Source of the DNA: Diadema setosum
Taxonomy: Eukaryota; Echinodermata; Echinoidea; Diadematoida; Diadematidae
Direction: 5' to 3'
Length of the DNA stretch: 64,000 nt
Assembly (NCBI GenBank): GCA_033980235.1
Contig: CM067072.1
Coordinates: 15,565,047 to 15,629,046, forward strand
The position numbers and the translations under genes were made by a program. The stretch's first letter is position 1; each line of letters starts with the position of its first letter. The notes under the pieces were generated by a model. The model was not told where the DNA came from. It made no database searches and saw nothing but the letters and a program-made list of their open reading frames with translations. Shown piece after piece: positions 25,865 to 37,703 of the stretch.

Positions 25865-26049
25865 TACAGTGGAAACTCAATAAAATGAGATCCTTGGGAC
25901 CAAGACAATCTGTTCTTTATATGTATCAGATACATTTGTATTTTGGTCGTCAATAAACAATACAGTGTACAACACGAAGGAAATGGATTCATTGGGACCA
26001 CAGAAATTAATTTGTTATATTCGATCTCTTAATGTTAGTTCCCACTGTA
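25865..26049. mobile_element. TA-flanked MITE, CAGTGGAAACTCA ends
   Basis: 185 bp with CAGTGGAAACTCA and TAGTTCCCACTG ends, flanked by TA. Only 15 bp separate it from the next element. Confidence 0.55.
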
Positions 26050-26064
26050 CTCCCTATTTTAGAA

Positions 26065-26228
26065 TACAGTCAACCTTGCCTAAGTCGAATCTATTTGGAC
26101 TGAAGAAATAGCTTCGACTTAGAGAAAATTTGACTTATAAGGGATTAAAATCAACAGAATATAAAGAGAAGGGACTTGAAAAGACCTTCGACTTGAGCGA
26201 TTATTCAACTTAAGCAAGGTTGACTGTA
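26065..26228. mobile_element. TA-flanked MITE, CAGTCAACCTTGC ends
   Basis: 164 bp with perfect 14-bp ends CAGTCAACCTTGCC-like and GCAAGGTTGACTG, flanked by TA. CGACTTA/TAAGTCG motifs repeat inside. Confidence 0.7.
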
Positions 26229-26281
26229 CTGTAGAATCAAATCAGAAAACGAAGCACACAATATATACCTTCCAATGCCAT

Positions 26282-26757
26282 AGGTGGGTCTTCATCAGCT
26301 CGAGCTTGAAGAATAGCGAGCTTATGGGGGATCAGAGAAATAAGCCCAAAGTCAGCTGAAATGTGCAATCGCGTCTTCACCAGCTCGTGCTTCACTTCTG
26401 GCACGGCCAAGTTTATAAGCTCGATGCTGGCGCATGCGCACTTAAACGAACGGTAGCGGCGCGAACACACTCCAACCCGACTGCCTACGTTCCTGCGTGG
26501 TGCACAATGCATGCAGTGCCGATGTTTAAGCTCAAGCTGATGAAGACGCGTTAAGATTAGCGCGCTACAATGTATTTTGCAAATTAGCTGGCTATTCTGC
26601 AAATAAGTCCAAGATTTCTTTGGCTTATTTTCCGATCGGAATAGCACGCTATTTCGGTCTTCACTGCAAAATTAGCAGGCTATTTTATGATCGGGCTAAT
26701 TCTTTGGATCAGAAATAGCGGGCTATTCTTCAAGCTCAAATTGATGAAGACCCACCT
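26282..26757. mobile_element. Inverted-repeat element AGGTGGGTCTTCATCA
   Basis: Ends AGGTGGGTCTTCATCAGCT and TTGATGAAGACCCACCT with a following GAAGAATAGC on both sides. AATAGCG/CGCTATT motifs recur inside. No target duplication is visible, so the class is open. Confidence 0.55.
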
Positions 26758-27206
26758 GCTGACATCGCATGCAAAGAGTATGCTGATAAAGTACAAGGAG
26801 AGTTTTAACACTGAGAACAGAATACATATAATTCCTTAGTGAGGGCAGTAAAAAGAAATTGAAAGATGAGGAACGTTCTGGGCATTTACAGGTTTCTCGC
26901 AATAGACCTCCACTCTATAAACACAAAAACAATAACACAAAAGGAGACATTGAAAGTTCTACACAATTTTCAGTGGGTTTTAGACAAACTGCATTTATGG
27001 AGCTAAAATTTTTCAGGAGGGCGATGCAGTGTATAGACACTGGGTTATAACAATATTCTATCACAACAAAATAAAAATTTGGGTCACAAAATTAAGTCGT
27101 ACGATAGTGGTTATAGCAAAATTTCTGCTATAACAAAGTCACTTCCGAGCCCCATTTAAAAAGAAAAACAACAGAAATGTGCTCCTCTATTTGAAATGCT
27201 GAAATG

Positions 27207-27244
<38 letters not shown>
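27207..27244. repeat. Poly(A) run, 38 bases
   Basis: Uninterrupted adenines. It could be the tail of a retroposed sequence, but no recognisable body precedes it. Confidence 0.9.
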
Positions 27245-27245
<1 letters not shown>

Positions 27246-27402
27246 ACTTAAAGAGTCTATGCATGGGCAAATGCTTCACATAACAATCAGTGAGCTTGGG
27301 TAAAAATAGAAGTCGCTCTGCGTTCACTCCCTGCTTCACATACCATTTCTGAGCAGAACTTACATTAGTCTATAGTAATCAGAAATGAAACACAAGTTCT
27401 GT

Positions 27403-27506
<104 letters not shown>

Positions 27507-29082
27507 CAGGCTGTATATGTATTATATAAGTAGATGTTTATTAATGTGAAAATAAATAGGGTTTGTTACGGCATTCCATAGATTTGTTATTCCTGAGGTT
27601 TGTTGACCCAAAAATGATAGCAGTCTTTGTTACTCCGAAGGTAGGAAGTTTTGTAACTTATTTCTCCCACTCAACCCAACAAAAAAACAAACAAACAAAC
27701 AAAAACACTAATTTGTTGAATACTTAAATGTTTAAATTCTTGCCCTACATACAGCTGTAGGCCAGTGTTGCAAACCAAATAGGGGAAAACAAAACTAGAT
27801 GTATGACAAGCCCAACTGCTTGAGACCAGACCATGAGATGGCATTTATTTCCAATTCTTCTAAAAAAGGGTTTGGTACAGCAGAGCAGCTGACATAATGA
27901 TCCTACCTATGGATGAATTGGAACAAGGAGCAAGTGGTGGTAGCAAAAGCTACAGGCTACAAACTTTTTAATTGGCTAACAAGGGAATCTCTCTCATCGA
28001 CTTGGAGGCGTTTGATGCAGGAGCCAGGGTAGGGGAGAAATTTAGGGCAACAAAAATTGAATGCTGGGATAGAATTCCATGACACTATGCTTGACGTCAT
28101 GTGGACTTTGTGGGGGGGGGGGGGGCACTGAAGGAATACATTCTAAGTCATCCCAGGAACTGAGCAACTTTACTGATGTTGAATTATTGTGACTATGTAA
28201 TAAAAAACAAAACAAAAACAAAAACAAACCCCTACACTACTCTCTCTGAAAGTCTAAAAATTGGAATGATTGCAAGGTCATCATAATGTATTTAATTGCT
28301 TGTGACCTTGTTGTTCAAATGACATAATTTGGCTTCAGCAGCGACTTAAAATCTTTAGTGTACGCCGCACTGAACCCAAAATAAAGTATATGTAGCCAAA
28401 ACATGTTATTGTAGCCATTTTAAAACTTTACTCAAAATCCTAATCCACCAACATGCACGTGCTGAACTACAGGTCAAATATTTTATTATCAGTTGATCTA
28501 CAGGTAATTCTTTGTCACATTAAAATGGTTGACTTAAATGTATCTTTTATGATAAACATGTTCTACATGTAATGTTGACAAGGTACAGTGTATATTGGTT
28601 GGAGCAAAAAGTTAACATCTTATGTAGATATTCATGTGCATTATATCACTAGCTACTTTACATGCATCCAAATCAAAACGTAGGCTGCATCGTTTGTAAT
28701 GTAGATTCTAATTATTCATGTCTTTTGCAGAGGCCAGTAACCCCCTCCCCCCCCCCCCCCACCACCACCACCATACACACTTTTTAAGCTGTTAAGAAGG
28801 GAAGAAAAAAAAAATTGCGCTAAAATTAAAAGCAGTGAAAAGGCATGGCCTTCTGACAAATGACAACCCAGATGAATTCATCAGAGCTATCGGCAAAAGA
28901 GCAGTGAGAGAAAAGATGAAGAAACTTGAAAGCCAGTTTAGAAGCACAATTTGATGAATATCAAAGTGCTTCCGCAGAGGAAGGGAAAAAAAAAAAGGAA
29001 ACCAAACCTGAAGGCTGAAGACTGGAGACCCTTCATTGGCAACAACTAGTCACCTACCAGATAATCAAAATCGGGATGCTAC

Positions 29083-29250
29083 TGTTGTGTAAGGAAACGA
29101 AGGCTACTAAACACACACACACTGTAGAGCCGCGCATGCGCTTTGCGTAATAAAAGTTGCTTTGGAACCGCACTTGAAAGTATAACACATGATTTCTTTA
29201 GTGTCTTCATTGTTGTATTAATGTACCTAAATTACACTTACATAACAACA
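29083..29250 (+). repeat. Short LTR of a Ty3/gypsy-like element
   Basis: Starts TGTTGT and ends ACAACA, a perfect 6-bp inverted end of the TG...CA kind. It contains a TAATAAAAG polyadenylation-like signal and is followed 4 bp later by a primer-binding site. At 168 bp it is short for the group. No matching 3' LTR was found in the window. Confidence 0.65.
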
Positions 29251-29254
29251 AATG

Positions 29255-29269
29255 TGGCGACGAGGATAA
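29255..29269 (+). other. Retroelement primer-binding site
   Basis: TGGCGACGAGGATAA starts with TGG, the complement of a tRNA CCA end, directly after the LTR. The same site is familiar from many Ty3/gypsy elements. The tRNA was not identified. Confidence 0.6.
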
Positions 29270-29297
29270 ACTTCAATTGCATCTTCTTGATTTGGTA

Positions 29298-30113
29298 ATG
29301 TCTTGGAGTCAAATCATAGCTACTTTAGGGGCTATAGGTGAATTTCGTGAGGATGACGGGAGTTGGACCCAGTACATTGAGTGAATGGGACATCACTTCA
29401 ATGCGAATGGCATCACGGGTGCCACGAAACAGCGCTCTATCTTACTGAGTGTGTGCCGTGCGTCAGCGTACAAGTTAATGTCGAGTTTGCTGGCGCCCAA
29501 GAAGTCAGGAGAGGTGGTCTTTTCGGAACTGGCATCATTCGTGAAGGAGCACCGAGACCCAAAGCCCTCGGTGATCATCCAGCGCTACAAATTCAACAGT
29601 CAAGCTCACAAGGAAGGCAAATCGATTTTGGCTTACGTAGCGGAGCTGCGACGTCTAGCATATTACTGTGAATACAAATCAATCTTAGATGAGATGTTGA
29701 GAGATCGGTTGGTACGTGGAGTGACTGACGATAGAATTCAATGACGATTACTCTCAAAGCCAACCTTGACCTTCGAGAAAGCAAGAAATATCGCTGTCGC
29801 AATGGAGCTTGCAGATAGAAATACTGCAGATCTCCGTGGGGAAAAAGTGTCGAACAGGACGGTAGACAAAATCGAATCTCCGAGTAGCCATCGCTATCAG
29901 GCTCATCGCCCGCCCTCCCAGCCACCATTGAACTGTAATCGGTGTGGTCAAGCCCCACACAAACAAGGGAAAGATTGTCCGGCGAAGGGCGCGGTTTGTT
30001 TCTCGTGTGGGAAAAAGGGACATTACGCAACCGCATGTCGCTCAACAGCCAGGAACAGCTCATCGAAGAAAGCGAACTTCCTTTTCTGTCCAGACACCAA
30101 GACCTCCATCTAG
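29298..30113 (+). pseudogene. Ty3/gypsy-like gag with two in-frame stops
   Basis: One 272-codon frame starts at the ATG at 29298, soon after the primer-binding site, and is broken by TGA at 29382-29384 and 29742-29744. Before the knuckles it has a capsid-like part (SWTQYIE, then RDRLVRGVTDDRIQ). The C-terminal part has two zinc knuckles: an imperfect C-x2-C-x4-H-x5-C from 29934 and a canonical C-x2-C-x4-H-x4-C (CFSCGKKGHYATAC) from 29997. Gag packages element RNA. Protease and reverse transcriptase do not follow, so the element is truncated. Confidence 0.75.
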
Positions 30114-30429
30114 ACCCGCAGAGAATGAAGGGCAAAGATCTCCTCATCCTCATCGAGCAGTGGATTAATCAGATGTTCTACAGCAGAACCAACGTGTAGA
30201 ATGGAAGGAATCTGAAGGAAACCCTCTTCATTATGTTGAGTTTATAGTATGCTCATTTGACAATGTGATTGGTGGATATACTCTTGGTGATGGGGTCAAA
30301 GCTTATATCGGTTCTATCGCTGTAAAAGTGAAGCCAAGAGAATCACACAGTGCTGCATGGTCATGGTTCCACAGCTTGGGTATCAATGGGCCAGAGGACT
30401 GCTGCAGGAACGCTTTGGTTGTACAGTAG

Positions 30430-31500
30430 ATGCAAAATTGGGGAAGCTTAGATAAAGCAGTTGACCAGTGGACCACCATACCATGCTAATGACAGGAAAG
30501 GTCTTCAGAAGTTCGCTGACCAGCTAAAGATGTGTGTGGAGACCTCGAATGCACTGAATCTCACACAGGAGATGAGTGGCCAGCGTGATCTCCTCAAGGT
30601 GGTAGAGAGAGACTTCCATTCTACCTGAAGGGCAGATGGCTCAAGGTGGTTTGCAGGCATACTGGTGGCTGTCCTGACATCATGGACATAGTCAAGTTTG
30701 TGTCTGCTGCTGCAGAAGAAGCGAACGACCCAGTTTTCAGGGAGATCACCATGACATCTAAATCAGATGCAGCTACGCTTAATTTCAAGAAGAGGCCTAA
30801 TAAGAGGAGCTATTCAACAGTTGCCACAGAGAATGCAAAGCCCGCAACAGTGCAACCAAAGTTCATCGAGTGCATGCAGTCAAGACCACACTCTTTTTGG
30901 ACATGACAGCTTCAAGGCATGATGCCAGAAATGAGATTTAAGTTCGCTCAAGACATCAAGCTCTGTTTCAACTGTTTACAATTAGCCCACAGCAGTCGAT
31001 ATTGTAGATTGGAGACACATGCTCTGATATGGGATGTCACAGGAAGCGATCCACGTTCTTGCACACACAGAAATACGCACTACTGGCAACAAGAAATTTG
31101 TCACAGACTGAAGATGAAGAACCCTCATCAACAACAACACAAACACATATCAAATCAATCAGCAGGGTTCATTTAAAAAAAAAAAAAAAAACCTACCACA
31201 CGAACAAGGAGATGTGGCCTACTCATACAGTTGTAGTTCCAGTCAGAGTTGGGGCACACGGAAGAAGTGCATCTGTTCATACATATGCATTACCTGTACT
31301 GGACTCGGGATCTACCCATACGTTTTGCATGGAAGAGTCAGCTGTACAACTGAATGGTGACTCAAGGAAACTGAGTCTCAGTTTAACAAAACTCGAGAGG
31401 GCGAACAGCACAGTGTAAACATTAGTAGTCAGTCTGCTTGTAGATTCCGGGCCAGGATCAGATGTCATCGTGTTATCCTGTGTATACAGTACAGAGAAGC
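30430..31500 (+). pseudogene. BEL/Pao-like retroelement fragment (gag and protease region)
   Basis: Translated pieces show a SPYHANDRKGLQKFADQL-type segment (about 30470-30540), an ANDPVF segment near 30725, a zinc knuckle CFNCLQLAHSSRYC (near 30963), and a protease-like VLDSGSTHTFC segment near 31295. That order is typical of BEL/Pao elements (DUF1759, knuckle, DUF1758 aspartic protease). Frames are broken by stops and shifts and an A-run at 31176-31191. No reverse transcriptase follows. Confidence 0.65.
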
Positions 31501-32333
31501 TACAAGCTACAATCTCAGGAGGTTGGCCATTTGAGAGTAAGCATAATAATGATGCAGATCTAACACCATATTTTCATGTGAGAGGTATGTGCTGAGCATA
31601 AGAGATGATCTTGTATTCAAAGGGGAGGAGAGAGAAGGTAATCACCTCTAAAGTCTTGAGAAATGACTTGCTCACACATGTACACAATTCACACATTGGT
31701 GCAAATGGCTGCCTCAGAAGGGCACAAGAATGTCTTTTCTGGTCAGGGATGGGTGCATAAACCAACGACCATGTGCAGAAGGATGAGACTTGTCAAAGTC
31801 AAGGAAAATAACAGCCAATAGAAGCTCTACCCTTCCATAAAGTTCTATGCCAGTTGAGGTGTTGTATTATAGTACAAGCGAGTGACATCTAGTCTTTGAG
31901 ACAATGTAACTGTGACTTGTACCACTGCTGCATGAATACAAATAAAGCTGTTGCTATGTGACCACAGATCAACCCGATTCCTCTCTACATTGCAATAAAG
32001 AAACCCTGGGCAAAGGTTGATGCCGATCTGTTCCTGTGGATGGAAGGAACTACATGAACTTGATAACTGTGGACTTTTTCTCAGGTGACTGAGAAGCTGA
32101 TCATCTGGAGATTACACTGACAACCAATGTCCTTTAGAAAATGAAATACTACATTGTGAGAAAAGTATACATCTATGCTATATACATGTAAAACTTGATG
32201 TTTCTGAATCTGAATGCTTAAGTGGACGTTTGCATACATCGAGTTTACCACATTTATTATACCATGACATGAATTATGATGCTGTTACTTTTCTGTAGCT
32301 TGTTGCTAGAATTTTCTGAAGAATAAGAAGTGT
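31501..32333. other. Retroelement-derived spacer, not resolved
   Basis: No intact frame. A stretch about 31860-31960 has an AATAAA-type signal and could be LTR remains. Nothing else was recognised. Confidence 0.3.
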
Positions 32334-33190
32334 TTAACCCTAAAGCGACTAGGGGATGGGCCTAAAAGACCCCCCCCCCAACATAAACTATGATTATTTT
32401 GTAATGCTTAAAGGTTTCACGCTGCCGTTAGTTTTGTGCAACTTTTGATACTAAATTTGCATGCCCCGCATGTACGATTACAGCTACATCACATTTTCAT
32501 GGTATGTCTTCACAGATGAGATGATGAACACAGTTCTCCCCAACACAAACAAGAAAATCAACAACTTTTGCTCCACCTTGTCACCTGAAGGGCTGAACTG
32601 CGACAAAATAACCAACAGGGATATGAGCTCTAATGGAAATGCTGTGCCGCCGGGGAATGCTTGCCCAGAACCTTCTTGATGTCAAGTGGCTCTTTGGAGA
32701 GCGAGTAGGCCATCCCATATTTGGAGCTACTATGAGCAAGAACAGGTTCAAGTTTCTCATGACAAAACTCTCCTTTGATGATGAAAAGACCAGGCCTTGA
32801 AAGGTGGAAGAATGACCACTTTGCTGCATTTCGGGAGCTCCATGATACAACGTATTCTGAACAGAAACTGTGCCCAGGTAGTCAACCCAGCTGACTTCAT
32901 CACCATTGACGAGACCCTCTACCCCATGAGAACAGGAATTGGCTTTCGTCACTACAATCAAAGCAAGCCTGCAAAATACGGAATGCTGTTTTGATCCTTG
33001 AATGACGCAGGGTACCCATGCACATATGTCACCTCTGTGTACGCTGGAAAACTGACTGAAGAACTAACACGTTACTACGTGGCTGGCCCAGAACAAATCG
33101 TAAAGTACTTAGTGAAGGAGATGGAAGAGCACAGACAGCTGAGAGAGTGCAATGTTACGATTGACAGACTCTACACCTCATTCCCTGTCA
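32334..33190 (+). pseudogene. piggyBac-like transposase remnant with its left end
   Basis: TTAACCCTAAAGCGACTAGG at 32334 resembles a piggyBac terminal repeat with its TTAA target. From about 32515 a broken transposase follows in several frames: MMNTVLPNTNKK, DVKWLFGERVGHPIFG, KNRFKFLMTKLSFDDEKTRP, TIDETLYPMRTGIGFRHYN with SKPAKYG, then YPCTYVTSVYAGK and VTIDRLYTSF. The Asp in TIDETLYP and in TIDRLYTS correspond to the first two catalytic aspartates; the third is missing because the frame stops where a BEL-like fragment begins. There is a frameshift near 32798 and a TGA at 32993. The same end sequence flanks the MITEs at 37704 and 63287. Confidence 0.7.
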
Positions 33191-33420
33191 GTCACTGTGG
33201 TGATGATGGCGTGGCCGGGTCAGTAGCCAGTTTGACAACCAGCTCTCCTTCTCATTTACATGCTATAAAGACCAAGGCAAAAAGAGCAGCCCTAGTAGCA
33301 GAGGCAAAAGGACTCAGATGCCTACAAGAACTGGAATTAGAGGAGCTCAAGCTCAAGCAGAAGAGTAGTCTGCTGAAGCTGCAGACACAGCTTGACATTA
33401 CGAAAGTTGAAGAAGGTCTT
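33191..33420 (+). pseudogene. BEL/Pao-like gag N-terminal coiled-coil fragment
   Basis: Encodes an Ala/Lys/Glu-rich helical stretch (KTKAKRAALVAEAKGLRCLQ, then ELELEELKLKQKSSLLKLQT) resembling the N-terminal helix of BEL/Pao gag polyproteins. It adjoins the piggyBac remnant without a break, so one element interrupted or recombined with the other. Confidence 0.45.
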
Positions 33421-33629
33421 TGTCTTGTTCTTGTTGTACAAGTATTGGTCTTCATCTTCTCTTCTTCTTTTGTTGTATTTTTGTGTTGGTGAACTGACAC
33501 CTAAATACTGATTTCCTTATTATGTAAATAAATTTAGTTTAATCAATCATATCCCATCAGAGTCATACCCATAGGGTTCTTATCAATAGTCCCACATGAA
33601 AACCCCACTGCGACATTGGTGTCAGGAGA
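33421..33629 (+). repeat. LTR end and primer-binding site of a second gypsy-like element
   Basis: An AATAAA signal lies near 33528, the LTR seems to end in CGACA at 33615, and TGGTGTCAGGAGA (33617-33629) has the form of a tRNA primer site. The LTR 5' limit is not visible. Gag-like sequence starts about 350 bp later. Confidence 0.45.
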
Positions 33630-33960
33630 CGGACATACATGTAGTGAATAGACTGGATTGGCCAACAAGACACAAAACAACATCAACAAAGAACTTGGAA
33701 GTGGATGAACAGCGACCCTCAATGTCGGAGATCTTCATCGATGTTGATAATGAACGACAGGGAATCATCAGGATAGATCGTGGGGAAAATACTTTGTAAA
33801 CACATTGTATGATTGTGACTATTAGATATTTTAGTCATTGTGTATTTGATACTCTGTGCATATATTGTTAATTCTTTCCTCGTAAACCAGCAGCATACCT
33901 CGTGATACTGACAATGGAGGAACAGGGACTTGAGATGCTCACAGCTCTGGTATATCCAAA

Positions 33961-34934
33961 ATGATAGCAGCTCTCACTAGAGCATTTCAGAGTCTTTTTG
34001 CCTCTCGAGTACTTCCAGCAATCAAGCTTTCTAAATTCAATGGTACTTCAGTTAAACCAGGAAACCCAACAATCACGGTTTGATGAGTTTGAGGAATACA
34101 AATTGTATTGTGCACTTTACAAGTTACAAGGCAGAGAGAAGGTGCAGGTATTGTTACCTCATCTAGCTGGACCAGCAAACGATGTAGTCCTCTGTTTAGA
34201 GCCCAATGAGAGAGAAAATTATGAATGCCTGTCAACGGCCTTCAAGTCTCACTTTGCTCTTCAGGAAATGGTACAGTCCCTCACAAGTCAATTACATGGC
34301 CACATCAAACAGGAAGGTGAATCCCTCCCTGCATACAGTAGCGCACTCATCAGAATACAGTATATGATTGGATGGAAACGGTCCCATCAACTGATGAACA
34401 GGCAGCTCTGTCTTAACCGTGTGATAGTACAATTGATTCATTCAAGAGGTATGAGACAAATAAGTGAAGAGACAGATTAGACCTACAGCCCTGGATACTG
34501 CTTGAAATTCTTTCCTTGTTATGAGAAAAGAGGTTCCAGAGTTATTTTCAGATGAAAGCATCTCATCATCCAAAGCCAGGATCAGAGAATGTGAAGTGGA
34601 AGCAACTAGAATCACATCACAAGATGATGTGTCTATGCAACACATAAAGGATGAAATCCCAGGACTGAAGGAAACACAACAGGAAGTAGTAAAGGTAGTG
34701 GCTGAGATGAAACAGAACACAAGTATCCAGCTGCATCCTAAAAAACTGGAGAAATGGTGTTCTAACTCTGCACAAAAAGGACATGTTAAGAATGACTGCA
34801 AATCACCAACAGATTGTTTCAAGTGCAGACAAACTGGGCACATCAGAAGTGACTGTCCGAATGAGGCTAAAGACAAGAAAGAGAAGAAAACAGAAGCAGA
34901 GGTGAAAGCAGTACACAAGACAGGTCATCTCTGA
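33961..34934 (+). pseudogene. Second retroelement gag, frameshifted
   Basis: Starts with ATG at 33961 (LPAIKLSKFNG), shifts frame near 34080, continues as FDEFEEYKLYCALYKLQG and LTSQLHGHIKQEGESLPAY, and after a break near 34480 ends with one degenerate and one canonical zinc knuckle (CFKCRQTGHIRSDC). It is gypsy-like but differs from the 29298 gag. Its protease resumes at 36532 after a transposon insertion. Confidence 0.6.
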
Positions 34935-35315
34935 CATGATTGTCAAGAGTCCCATGACAGAAGCAAAGATTGCTGGTGTCACTACTGGTCAGAAGCGGAT
35001 CTAGAGGGGGGGGGGGGTGGGTTGCAACCCCCCCAAAAAAAAAAAAAAAAAAAAAAAAATCTGGGGACCATCTTTTTTTAATCTTATCTTTTTTTTTTAA
35101 ACTTGTAATTTTATTTTTTTTCTATTTATGTATTTATTTTATTTTTTATGATTATTATGATTATTATGATTTTTTTTTTTTTTTTTTGGGGGGGGGGGGG
35201 GGGGGAAGGGAGGGGGATGGGCGAACAAATGTCATGGAGTCCCTTGCCCCCCCCCCCCCCCCCCCCAATCAGCTTTTTTTAGGACACGGGCCACCGCTGA
35301 AGTGACAAGCTAGGC

Positions 35316-35544
35316 CAGCGTTGCCATGTGGGGATTCTCATCCCAAAAATCCCCAAATTAAAAAAAAAAAAATGGGGGATTTTTTAAGTCTTTGGGGATG
35401 AAAAATAAATATTTGGGAATGAAAATAATATTGAGTTTTATGTAAAACGAATTTGGGGATTTTCTGTCAAAATTTGGCAACTTTGGGGATTTTTGAAGTG
35501 TCGTTTGGGTGGGCATTTTGTGAAGATTTGACCTGGCAACGCTG
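35316..35544. mobile_element. 229-bp hAT-type MITE
   Basis: Ends CAGCGTTGCCATGT and ACCTGGCAACGCTG, with an 8-bp target duplication AGCTAGGC/AGCTGGGC (one mismatch) at 35308-35315 and 35545-35552. Inside, GGGGATTTT motifs repeat. The 8-bp duplication and CAG ends fit hAT. Confidence 0.75.
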
Positions 35545-35779
35545 AGCTGGGCTGCTCATTTCCTGGATTACTTGTTCAAGTTGCTCAATTTTTATCAGTC
35601 TGAGTGACAAGCATTATGGAACCTGCAAATAGGGCAAAGATGTTGCGGCAATCCAGTCTCGCATCTTTCTTTACTGGAAGGTATGTTTGAATCATGCAAA
35701 ACAGTTGGCATACAGGGTAAATTACCATACATGGGGTGTTACGGACGTGTTGTAATACTACAATTTGAGTAAATAAAAC

Positions 35780-36130
35780 CAGAAGCGGATCTAGAGGGGG
35801 GGTTGCAACCCCCCCCCAAAAAAAAAAAAAAAAATCTGGGGACCATTTTTTTTTTAATCTTATCTTTTTGTTTTAAACTTGTAATTTTATTTTTTTCTGT
35901 TTATGGCAATGACCTCTATACCAAAAATAGTGGTGTTTTAGATGCAAGAAAACGCCATTTTCACACACAGATTTTCAAAAATTCTCCCTACTGTGGGAGG
36001 GGGGACACCCCCCTCCCACACCCTCCCCCCCCCCCCCCCTCGCTCGCTCCGCTCGCTCGGGCTTGGTCGCTTCGCTCCCTCGCATACTGCCCCCAACCCC
36101 CTCCTTTATAAAAAGCTAGATCCGCCCCTG
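35780..36130. mobile_element. CAG-GCGGATCTAG-ended element, inner 351-bp copy
   Basis: Same ends as the outer copy and a perfect 5-bp target duplication AAAAC (35775-35779 and 36131-36135). Its interior nearly matches the outer element's two halves, including AATAGTGGTGTTTTAGATGC, so the outer copy received a member of its own family. Confidence 0.75.
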
Positions 36131-36531
36131 AAAACACATCTGGCCCGGCAGGCCCGGGGCGCTGCGCGCCCACGCTTCGCAAGGAAAGGGCGCTCAGTCG
36201 CCCGACTGGTCAGTTTACAATTTGAGTAGCCCCAATTCTTTGTATCTGTGTTGTCAACTGGCCTTACATTGCAGGAAAATGCAACTAAATTTTACAAATT
36301 TTCATGGGGGGGTTAATTTGGCAATGACCTCTATACCAAAAATAGTGGTGTTTTAGATGCAAGAAAACGCCATTTTCACACACAGAGTTTCAAAAATTCT
36401 CCCTACTGTGGGAGGGGCGACACCCCCCTCTCGCTCGCTCCGCTCGCTCGGGCTCGGTCGCTACGCTCCCTCGCATACCGCCCCCAACCCCCCCCCCCCC
36501 CCCTTTATAAAAAGCTAGATCCGCCCCTGCT

Positions 36532-36760
36532 GGTTGCATAATCGACACTGGAGCGGGAGCCAGTCTGATTCCAGTCAGCTACTTTAGGTCCACTTGATGG
36601 TACTGGTAGCGGAGTGAAAGTGATTGGAGTTACTAGCTGGTAATATCATTTCAATACACTGTAGTTGGTTATGTGAAAGCTCCAGTTGCCATTGATGAGA
36701 AAGTAGCACAGGTAGGATTTCTTGTAGTCAGTGATCAGGTTTAATTGGTTAGGTTAAATG
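36532..36760 (+). pseudogene. Retropepsin fragment of the interrupted element
   Basis: The frame encodes GCIIDTGAGASLIPVSY, with the DTG catalytic triad of a retroviral-type aspartic protease. It follows the insertion at 34990-36529 and continues the element whose gag ends at 34934. Coding decays within about 200 bp. Confidence 0.55.
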
Positions 36761-37703
36761 TATACTGATATAAAGTCTTTTTTTTTTTCGTCCTGAAACA
36801 GCTGATCAAATGTATTATATTTGTTTGTAGATGTTTGTATACAATGTACATGTATATATTTGTGTAACTATCAGTTGTGTTGTGATGGACCGGGTCCATT
36901 GTATTTCTTTCCTTGTACTTACCTGCCTGTGGGTAGGTAGTAACCTAGGATTGTTTATTACATGCTTTCATTTGTGAAGGAAATAAAGTATGTTATATAT
37001 AGAGTACTAAACGGAGAGGTAAATTTCCTGTCATTTTGAGATGCAATGCCCTACAAGCACGGATGGACGAAAGGGGGATTCAGAATATGCCAGGTTGGGA
37101 TCTGACTGAGAAGACCCTTGGAATAAGAAAAAAATCTCCAAAGAAAGTCAGAACCTCATTGCTGAAAACATGGGAAGGTGAAGTTGTGCCACCATTCCCA
37201 GTGCGAAGCGTACTCTGTTGTGTAACCATCATGGAGTATAGTTGTGTAACCATAATGGAAGATGATTTGCAAGTGACAATTGCTAATAGGTCCAACAGTA
37301 GGATCAGTATCAGTTGAGGCACTGTTACTGCATCTCTACAGTAGAAATAAAAGAGGGAGAGAGAGGAAGTCACTATTAATGATGGAGAAAGAATGGTGGA
37401 AGTAATCATGGAGAAAGTGACAGTAGAAGCTGATGCTGGAATGGAAGCAAGCCTTCAGTCACAAGGAGTGAACATAGCAACAGATGCACAGATCTGCATG
37501 AGTAAGAATGGACAAAGTCCTTGAACTCTTTCGAGACGACGATCCAACAATGCAAGACCCAAATTAGACTGAGTTTAGATTAAGGGATTATCACCTTGTC
37601 AACTTCGTATAAGTGTTGAGCATTTAATATCGCATGATTATTAGCAAGTACAGCGTGTGTTACGAAATCATACATACAGGCAAAGGGACATATGCAAGTT
37701 TGT
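36761..37703. other. Decayed retroelement tail, possible LTR
   Basis: An AATAAA near 36981 and flanking AT-rich sequence look like an LTR or 3' end. A short duplication GTGTAACCAT-ATGGA stands at about 37218-37260. No intact frame or reverse transcriptase was recognised. Confidence 0.3.

Larger units (their letters stand above)
34990..36529. mobile_element. CAG-GCGGATCTAG-ended element, outer copy
   Basis: Inverted ends CAGAAGCGGATCTAG and CTAGATCCGCCCCTG with a perfect 5-bp target duplication CTGGT (34985-34989 and 36530-36534). It splits a gag-protease unit. Nested inside are a 229-bp hAT-type MITE (35316) and a second copy of the same family (35780). Interior is rich in G, C, A and T runs and a GCTC repeat. 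No protein. Confidence 0.7.

Noticed and set aside
26237..26647. 136-codon minus frame rich in Arg and Cys
   Set aside because: It lies within the inverted-repeat element at 26282-26757 and reads its arms.
28823..28954. 43-codon open stretch encoding HGLLTNDNPDEFIRAIGKRA and a Lys-rich end
   Set aside because: It looks coding-like, perhaps an element relic, but I cannot match it to any family and both flanks are low complexity.
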